Origin: Paracoccaceae bacterium
Lineage (GTDB): Bacteria > Pseudomonadota > Alphaproteobacteria > Rhodobacterales > Rhodobacteraceae
Assembly: GCA_003512825.1 (NCBI GenBank)
Contig: DOOI01000026.1
Location: forward strand, 1-10,525
Direction of reading: 5' to 3'
DNA length: 10,525 nt
The notes beneath the pieces are model-generated. The model was not told the DNA's origin and searched no databases. It was given only the letters and a program-made list of their open reading frames with translations. Both the position numbers and the translations under genes were made by a program. How positions within the stretch are numbered: position 1 is the stretch's first letter; each line of letters begins with the position of its first letter. Below, one piece after another: positions 6,451 to 10,525 of this stretch.

Positions 6451-6770
6451 TACCGCTCCACCAATGCCGCCTGCACTGCAGGCGTCCACCCCAGATAAAG
6501 CGTGCCGTCTTCTGTCTCTATCAACGGCCGTTTCATCAATGCCGGATGTGCCCGCAACAAGGCCGCAGGCGCCATAGCGCGCTCTACTTCACTCAATCCA
6601 CGCCATGTCGTCGACCGCTGATTGACCAGATCGCCCGAAAATTGCGCCAATGCCCGTTCTAGCAGCACCTCCGCCAGCGGCGTTTCGCGCAGGTCTACCA
6701 ACTGCGCTCCCGGCAATAGTTTCAACGCCTTACGGCATGTGTCGCAGGCCTTCAGCCCATAAATCCGCAT
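6450..6770 (-). CDS. ArsC/Spx-fold thiol reductase family protein
   Basis: A 106-residue thioredoxin-fold protein of the ArsC family (Spx/MgsR/YffB group). It opens with MRIYGLKACDTCRKALKLL, in which C9 and C12 form a CxxC and the following RKA is typical. Later blocks are VNQRSTTWRGL, in the place of the usual N-K/R-S/T segment, MKRPLIETEDG with the family's KRP loop, and LYLGWTP. YffB-like members are usually about 115-120 residues, so this one is slightly short. The role is probably glutathione- or thiol-linked reduction in the cytoplasm. True arsenate reduction is not indicated, because no ars genes are nearby. The ATG at 6770 is set by GGGAGG seven bases upstream; the frame is open up to 7178 but upstream sequence is antisense to the cold-shock gene and not protein-like. 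Confidence 0.85.
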   Translation of the reverse strand: MRIYGLKACDTCRKALKLLPGAQLVDLRETPLAEVLLERALAQFSGDLVNQRSTTWRGLSEVERAMAPAALLRAHPALMKRPLIETEDGTLYLGWTPAVQAALVER

Positions 6771-6894
6771 CTCATCGCCTCCCGTTTTCCGCTCATTGCC
6801 GGATTCTTCTCGCCTTGTCGCTTGATTTTTGCAAAAGCCGTGCAATCCTCTACTGCGTAACTTGGTCTTTTCGCCTCTGCTTCCCACAAAGACG

Positions 6895-6935
6895 CCGGGC
6901 CATGACCCGGTGACATGGGCCCCGACAATCCGGGG
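6895..6935 (+). promoter_or_regulatory. two tandem hairpins in the cold-shock gene leader
   Basis: Two perfect 5-bp stems lie in the leader: CCGGG/CCCGG (6895-6899 and 6906-6910, with further G-T and C-G pairs outside) and CCCCG/CGGGG (6920-6924 and 6931-6935). They sit 33-74 bases ahead of the cold-shock ATG. Structured leaders are usual for cspA-type mRNAs and control their stability and translation at low temperature. A related function here is inferred from position only. Confidence 0.35.
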
Positions 6936-6968
6936 AGTTTGGAAAAGACGTAAGAGGAGACGCGGGTC

Positions 6969-7175
6969 ATGCCCACCGGCACCGTGAAATGGTTTAACAC
7001 CACCAAAGGTTTTGGCTTTATCGCGCCTGATGGCGGCGGCAAGGATGTTTTCGTCCATATTTCCGCCGTCGAACGCTCTGGCCTCACAGGCCTTGCGGAC
7101 AACCAAAAAGTCAGCTTCGAGCTGCGCGATGGCCGAGATGGCCGCCAAATGGCCGCGGAACTCAAACCAATCTAA
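6969..7175 (+). CDS. cold-shock domain protein (CspA family)
   Basis: A 68-residue single cold-shock domain, the normal family length. It binds single-stranded RNA and DNA and melts secondary structure in mRNA. The opening GTVKWFNTTKGFGFIAPDG contains RNP1 (KGFGFI, residues 13-18). DVFVHIS (26-32) is RNP2, and the fold closes with QKVSFELRDGRDGRQMAAELKPI. The exposed aromatic residues expected for nucleic-acid contact (W8, F15, F17, F28, H30) are all present. The ATG at 6969 follows AGAGGAGA at 6953-6960. It is monocistronic, with a structured leader and a strong terminator. Which paralogue (CspA, CspD and so on) cannot be told, nor whether cold induces it. Confidence 0.95.
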   Translation: MPTGTVKWFNTTKGFGFIAPDGGGKDVFVHISAVERSGLTGLADNQKVSFELRDGRDGRQMAAELKPI

Positions 7176-7181
7176 CAAAAG

Positions 7182-7208
7182 GGCCGGGCGCAGTCTTTGC
7201 TCCCGGCC
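7182..7208. terminator. two-way terminator between convergent genes
   Basis: GGCCGGG (7182-7188) and CCCGGCC (7202-7208) form a 7-bp GC stem with a 13-base loop that can pair further. On the plus strand TCTCGTTCTCTTTC follows. On the minus strand the stem is followed by CTTTTG. It can therefore end both the cold-shock transcript and the converging transcript of the small Cys-rich gene. Confidence 0.72.
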
Positions 7209-7267
7209 TCTCGTTCTCTTTCGACGCTGCTCTTCCGCAGGGCGCGCGCCTTTGCCGCTTGGCGAGT

Positions 7268-7564
7268 TTATTCGTAGTAGCAGCCCTTTTCACCCACAGG
7301 GCACACCATCCGGCGTGCGGACTTTTTGTAATGCACCTTCTTTACGCGGGTCACATGCGGATGCGCGAGCGCTTGCTGATAGCTGATCGACTGATTTGGC
7401 GTGCCGCAGCAAATCACCCCATCAATCGAAATCGGCTGAAGCCCAGACGGGCAGTAATTTGCCGAAGCGTGGTAGGGATAGATCTTTGCATCCATCGCGC
7501 TTGCCGGAAGCGCGGCCAGAACAGCCAGACCAATGCCAGACATAATGGCAGCTCTGATACCCAT
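7268..7564 (-). CDS. small secreted cysteine-rich protein, uncharacterised
   Basis: A 98-residue product with a clear signal peptide: MGIRAAIMSGIGLAVLAALP followed by ASA, cleavage likely after residue 23. The mature protein of about 75 residues has five cysteines (C38, C52, C53, C88, C95) in the blocks NYCPSGLQP, GVICCGTP and VCPVGEKGCYYE, and a basic stretch near 73-85. I recall similar short proteins in rhodobacters, but I know no function for them. Even after export one cysteine would remain unpaired, which would allow metal binding or a mixed disulfide. The ATG at 7564 has GGGGGA seven bases upstream and starts exactly at the signal peptide; an in-frame TTG at 7579 is less likely. It appears to be a single gene between two terminators. 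Confidence 0.8.
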   Translation of the reverse strand: MGIRAAIMSGIGLAVLAALPASAMDAKIYPYHASANYCPSGLQPISIDGVICCGTPNQSISYQQALAHPHVTRVKKVHYKKSARRMVCPVGEKGCYYE

Positions 7565-7596
7565 GAATAAATCCCCCAAATCGTTTGTGATTGTTA

Positions 7597-7617
7597 CTAA
7601 TCCTACGCCTAGATTAG
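7597..7617. repeat. operator-like palindrome upstream of the small secreted protein gene
   Basis: CTAATC (7597-7602) and GATTAG (7612-7617) form an inverted repeat that extends inward through TA/TA if one C bulges, leaving a CGCC loop. It lies 33-53 bases before the ATG of the minus-strand gene, where a promoter would be expected. Being AT-rich in a GC-rich setting, it looks like a protein-binding site more than a terminator. Confidence 0.4.
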
Positions 7618-7632
7618 CCGACAGGATGGGGG

Positions 7633-7647
7633 GGGGCGTCCAGCCCC
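7633..7647 (-). terminator. weak hairpin after the DUF2177 gene, next to a nine-G run
   Basis: GGGGC (7633-7637) and GCCCC (7643-7647) form a 5-bp stem with a 5-base loop, 24 bases after the DUF2177 stop on the minus strand. No T-tract follows. The left arm is the end of an uninterrupted run of nine Gs (7628-7636). Confidence 0.3.
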
Positions 7648-7670
7648 AATTTATCTCATCGCGCGAGTTT

Positions 7671-8078
7671 TCATGCCTGTTTTGTAAACAATCGCAGCAA
7701 AACCACCCCCGACCACGCCGAAAAGCCAGTCAATAGCGTGCCCCAGCTCAAATCCAGCACAACCATTTTCCACGACCAGGCCTTCAATGTGGCCATATTT
7801 GTGAACTCATACGTCCCATAGGCCATAGCTCCGATCACCGCGCCACCAATCAGCGCCGCCATTGGCGTGCCCGCCACGAACGCAGGCCACGACACCAGCC
7901 ACAAAAGACCTGCAATATAAGCCAGATAGAACAACCCCGCCGCCGTCAAAAGCGGGTTTGGCCGCATGGCATCGCCCAAATGCGCCTCAAAAAGCGGCGC
8001 CATCACGCGCGACAACATCACAGCATCAAGTGCCAAAAACACCGTCACCGTGATCGCATAAAGCGCTAAAATCTGCAT
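7671..8078 (-). CDS. DUF2177 family membrane protein
   Basis: A 135-residue inner-membrane protein with four hydrophobic helices and no soluble domain. The family pattern is visible: MQILALYAITVTVFLALDAVML, with an acidic residue inside helix 1; LTAAGLFYLAYIAGLLWL; GAVIGAMAYGTYEFTNMATLKAW, the most typical block; and VLDLSWGTLLTGFSAW. The function of DUF2177 proteins is not known. The ATG at 8078 has AGAAGGG eight bases upstream. It lies 64 bases downstream of thyX on the same strand, behind a weak hairpin, so co-transcription is possible but a link to thymidylate synthesis is not implied. Confidence 0.9.
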   Translation of the reverse strand: MQILALYAITVTVFLALDAVMLSRVMAPLFEAHLGDAMRPNPLLTAAGLFYLAYIAGLLWLVSWPAFVAGTPMAALIGGAVIGAMAYGTYEFTNMATLKAWSWKMVVLDLSWGTLLTGFSAWSGVVLLRLFTKQA

Positions 8079-8106
8079 TCCGGCATCCCTTCTCTTTGAA
8101 AAGGAT

Positions 8107-8124
8107 ACGCGCGCGGCAACGCGT
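8107..8124 (-). terminator. possible terminator after thyX
   Basis: On the minus strand ACGCG (8124-8120) and CGCGT (8111-8107) pair around an 8-base GC-rich loop, followed by ATCCTTTT. It starts 18 bases after the thyX stop. The short stem and brief T run make it weak; it could partly separate thyX from the DUF2177 gene. Confidence 0.3.
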
Positions 8125-8142
8125 CAGATCACTCCGCACACC

Positions 8143-9054
8143 TCAGGCCTCGTCAAGCATCGCACGAAACTCGCGCCATTCCCCCTTCGACATGCCACAA
8201 TTCTCCTCGGTCACCGTTTCTCCTGCGATCATTCGCCGGATACACGCCAACCCGGACCGCGACAGCGCCGCTCCCCCCAGCCGATAATCTTCAAACGCCG
8301 CCCATGTCTGCGGCACCCAATCAGCAACGATCTTGCACATCGCTTCGGCATAGACCCGGATTTCATACTGAGCATGGGCATCCGCCCGCAAACGCAGGAA
8401 ATGCAGCAGGTTATGCAGGTCGGTCTTCCAATACCACTGGGTGTAAATATTGGCGGGCAAGTTCATCCGCGCCAATTCACGTGCCAAACCCTGCTGACCA
8501 TCTTGGCTGATCATCGCTTCGTAATGGTCATAGGCGCGGGTGCAATCCTCGCGCAGCCAGCGCAGCACACGCTCTGCCTCTTCCCCCGAAAGCGCCTCAC
8601 CCCGGCCTTGATTATTCACCACGGATTGCGCGGCCAATGCATCTGGTTGCGGAATATAAAACTCCCGGTCCATGATCGAATAGCGCGCCGAATATTCATT
8701 CACATTGGCGGTCCGGTGCCTGATCCACTGACGCGCCACAAAGACTGGCAATTTCACATGCAGCTTGATTTCGCACATCTCAAACGGTGTCGAATGCCAA
8801 TGACGCATCAGGTAGCGAATAAGTCCGGCATCGTTTTGAACGCTCTTTGTGCCTTTGCCATAAGATACCCGCGCGGCCTGACAAATCGCTGCGTCATCGC
8901 CCATATAGTCGACAACCCGCACAAACCCGTGATCCAAAACCGGATGTGCGGTGTAAAGATGCTTCTCCATCCCCTCTGAAACAGCCCGCAACGTCGCCCG
9001 CGTATGCGCGCGCTCGGCTTCGATTTCGGCGATCTGTTCTGATGAGAGCGGCAT
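8143..9054 (-). CDS. thyX: FAD-dependent thymidylate synthase ThyX
   Basis: ThyX methylates dUMP to dTMP with methylene-tetrahydrofolate as carbon donor and NADPH-reduced FAD as hydride carrier; it works as a tetramer in the cytoplasm. The diagnostic motif RHR-x7-S is present as [11 protein letters not shown] at residues 112-122 and continues ARYS. Other family blocks are HWHSTPFE (85-92) and further downstream [13 protein letters not shown] and [22 protein letters not shown], which bind FAD and dUMP. The protein has 303 residues, typical of the longer alphaproteobacterial form. The ATG at 9054 was chosen over the ATG at 9066 because GGAGG lies five bases before it, within the sequence that the longer start would translate. 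A 216-base gap divides it from the divergent lipoprotein gene. No thyA is in the window. Confidence 0.97.
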   Translation of the reverse strand: MPLSSEQIAEIEAERAHTRATLRAVSEGMEKHLYTAHPVLDHGFVRVVDYMGDDAAICQAARVSYGKGTKSVQNDAGLIRYLMRHWHSTPFEMCEIKLHVKLPVFVARQWIRHRTANVNEYSARYSIMDREFYIPQPDALAAQSVVNNQGRGEALSGEEAERVLRWLREDCTRAYDHYEAMISQDGQQGLARELARMNLPANIYTQWYWKTDLHNLLHFLRLRADAHAQYEIRVYAEAMCKIVADWVPQTWAAFEDYRLGGAALSRSGLACIRRMIAGETVTEENCGMSKGEWREFRAMLDEA

Positions 9055-9204
9055 GGATACCTCCATTTAGAGCGAGTCGGACTTCGGCCCCCATATTGCC
9101 CACTCAGCCGCTCAATGCCACCGCCTTTGCCACGGCACGCCCTAGCCGCCCGTGTAAGCCAAGCCGCAGGTTGCATTCAAAACGGGTTGATTGAGTCTAT
9201 ATCG

Positions 9205-9233
9205 TTGACAATCGCCCCCAGCACCCGGATTCT
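9205..9233 (+). promoter_or_regulatory. candidate housekeeping promoter of the lipoprotein gene
   Basis: A consensus -35 box TTGACA (9205-9210) is followed after 17 bases by GATTCT (9228-9233), a poor -10. Alphaproteobacterial promoters often combine a good -35 with a weak -10. Transcription would begin near 9240. That would leave the ATG at 9241 without a leader and favours the TTG at 9271 as the real start. Confidence 0.4.
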
Positions 9234-9270
9234 GCGCGCAATGCAACCACCCCCGAATGAGGGCAAAGAT

Positions 9271-10413
9271 TTGTTTTTTCGTGTTTTTTCGCTTCTAGCC
9301 ACAACAGCCCTTCTTTCAGCCTGTGGCGGATCGAACCCATTTATCGACAATAACACGGATGAAACGCCCGCTGAGGTCGAAACCGACGATCCCAGCACGT
9401 CCAATTCTTTATTCCTCTTTGATCAGGCAAACGGCCTGACTTTGAATGACGTTGTGTTTGACCCGGCCAATGGTGGTGAGCTGATAATCAACAACCTGCC
9501 CTTCGATGGTCCCACGGGTCGCTACACCAAATTGCGCGACCAAGGCGATGCTGCCGTGTTTCGCAATGTGCAAACCGCTACAACGGGCGTCCTTGATTAT
9601 TATGCCGTCTATGTCCATCGCAACGACGTTCAGGCCTTCGCAGCAATTGGCGAAGATTGGGCTGATTTCGGGTATGGCGGCGCGAATTTGAAACGGACGG
9701 GCTTTAACCTGCCTCAGGGCGTTGGCGAATATATCTACACAGGCAAATACGCGGGTCTGCGTAAACTCCAAGACAGCACAGCCGCCCACCGCTTGGAAAT
9801 CGTCACAGGAGACGCCGAAATCTTGCTCGACGTCCTCGATTTTGACCCCCAAGGCAACATTCTTGGCGCGATCACTGGCTCTGTAACTGATCGCAAACGC
9901 ACCACAATCGGCAACACGGCTCTTATCGATCTACCGCGCCTCAATCTCAAACTCGTTTCCTTCGATGGCCCAACCGCCACGTTCAAAGACGGCATTGCCG
10001 GAACCGTGGGCCTTAACGGGTCCGACCGCGATACGGGCACGTTCCAAGGTTTCTTTGGCGGGGCTGATGGCTCTGAAATTGCGGCCAGCATCATGGTCGA
10101 AGGCATTTCCGAAGAACAACGCGTCAGTTTCGAAGTGATTGACTGGACCATAACCGAAAACGTCACCTCAATCGTCAACAACATTCCCGTCGTGACCGCG
10201 GTTACGCGGACGGGCTCCGTGCGTGGCCTTAACGACACCAATCGCGAGGCCGTGGAAACCAGCGTCCAATCCGGCCTTGCAGTAGGCTTCCTCAGTGCAC
10301 CGACCACGGATATTCCGGTTGGGGCCACCACCACCATTACCACAGAAACCGAAATAATTACAGGCGAGGGCAGAGCCCGCGAAATCGGCGTGCTTGTCAC
10401 CGAGCAGCAATGA
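9271..10413 (+). CDS. TbpB-like surface lipoprotein, possible Slam cargo
   Basis: A 380-residue lipoprotein. From the TTG at 9271 the signal peptide is MFFRVFSLLATTALLSAC, with the lipobox LSAC and lipidated C18. An acidic, low-complexity linker (about 19-45) follows. Then come beta-rich sequences with the YTGKYAGLR type of repeat (156-164) and a GTFQGFFGGADGSEIAASI block (256-273). These resemble the barrel ends of transferrin-binding-protein-like lipoproteins. A Thr/Val/Ile-rich tail covers 290-365. Such proteins reach the cell surface through Slam outer-membrane translocators. The TTG is preferred because GAGGG lies seven bases upstream and a compact signal peptide results; ATG 9241 (390 residues) and ATG 9115 have no ribosome site. 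The stop overlaps the next ATG (ATGA). The binding partner (metal carrier, haem or other) is unknown, and the TbpB resemblance rests on pattern recognition. Confidence 0.8.
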   Translation: MFFRVFSLLATTALLSACGGSNPFIDNNTDETPAEVETDDPSTSNSLFLFDQANGLTLNDVVFDPANGGELIINNLPFDGPTGRYTKLRDQGDAAVFRNVQTATTGVLDYYAVYVHRNDVQAFAAIGEDWADFGYGGANLKRTGFNLPQGVGEYIYTGKYAGLRKLQDSTAAHRLEIVTGDAEILLDVLDFDPQGNILGAITGSVTDRKRTTIGNTALIDLPRLNLKLVSFDGPTATFKDGIAGTVGLNGSDRDTGTFQGFFGGADGSEIAASIMVEGISEEQRVSFEVIDWTITENVTSIVNNIPVVTAVTRTGSVRGLNDTNREAVETSVQSGLAVGFLSAPTTDIPVGATTTITTETEIITGEGRAREIGVLVTEQQ

Positions 10414-10525
10414 TCCACACCACTCTCGCCCCCTCCCTGCGCCGCACCGCCGCATTTGGGCGGGGCCTGCTCGGCGCGACAATCGCCTTATGGCTCGCAC
10501 TCGTCCCGCCGCTTAGGGCCGAGCC
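10410..10525 (+). CDS. exported protein, N-terminus only, possible Slam-type exporter
   Basis: The frame begins at ATG 10410, overlapping the lipoprotein TGA by ATGA, and is open to the window edge. The 38 complete codons visible start MIHTTLAPSLRRTAAFGRG and continue with the hydrophobic LLGATIALWLALVPPLRAEP. This is a Sec signal peptide with a basic n-region and a likely cleavage after RA. Nothing of the mature protein can be read. Because it is translationally coupled to a TbpB-like lipoprotein gene, a surface lipoprotein assembly modulator (Slam) is a reasonable guess; any other periplasmic or outer-membrane protein is possible. Confidence 0.65.
   Translation, partial: MIHTTLAPSLRRTAAFGRGLLGATIALWLALVPPLRAE

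Noticed and set aside
6771..7178. N-terminal extension of the ArsC-like gene across the cold-shock gene.
   Set aside because: The CxxC domain begins exactly at ATG 6770 behind a strong GGGAGG; the extension is antisense to a certain csp gene.
9735..10418. A 227-codon minus-strand open frame opposite the lipoprotein gene.
   Set aside because: Serine-, threonine- and valine-rich shadow translation with no start signal. The lipoprotein has a lipobox and fits the downstream overlap.

Overview
The window looks like chromosomal DNA of an alphaproteobacterium, most probably a roseobacter-type Rhodobacterales. This rests on the GC-rich codon use (GCC, CGC and CTC dominate), the housekeeping genes thrS and thyX in typical alphaproteobacterial form, and the mix of small families (DUF2177 membrane protein, short CspA-type protein, small secreted Cys protein). 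No tRNA, rRNA, insertion sequence, integrase or CRISPR array is visible. Assignment is by recognition only, with no database search.

Layout. (1) 1-1124, minus strand: a creatininase-family amidohydrolase gene overlaps the next gene, an ABHD10-like alpha/beta hydrolase that runs off the left edge. In that hydrolase the codon for the catalytic serine of the GxSxG elbow reads TAG. (2) 1288-3234, plus: a full-length thrS followed by a strong hairpin terminator. (3) 3468-6033, plus: four genes that match the bufferin-type layout. These are a DUF2282 four-cysteine precursor (bufA), a DUF692/MNIO enzyme (bufB), a DUF2063 partner (bufC) and a DoxX membrane protein. bufB carries an in-frame TAA 18 codons before the stop that would overlap bufC in the usual ATGA manner. 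(4) 6017-6770, minus: a four-helix membrane protein whose 3' end overlaps doxX tail to tail, preceded by an ArsC/Spx-fold reductase. (5) 6969-7175, plus: a cold-shock protein with two hairpins in its leader. A two-way terminator separates it from a small secreted Cys-rich protein (7268-7564, minus). (6) 7671-9054, minus: a DUF2177 membrane protein and thyX. (7) 9271-10525, plus: a lipoprotein with a TbpB-like barrel pattern, overlapping by ATGA a gene of which only a signal peptide is visible. This pair may be a Slam-type (type XI) cargo and exporter.

How the genes may work together. The buf genes would make a periplasmic thiol-derived peptide: BufA is exported, BufB with BufC modifies its cysteines, and DoxX probably works in the membrane. 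In characterised bufferins this buffers copper. A perfect 8-bp hairpin between bufA and bufB would let the precursor be made in excess of its enzymes. The most unusual direct observations are the two in-frame stop codons (19-21 and 4644-4646), each inside an otherwise well-preserved reading frame.
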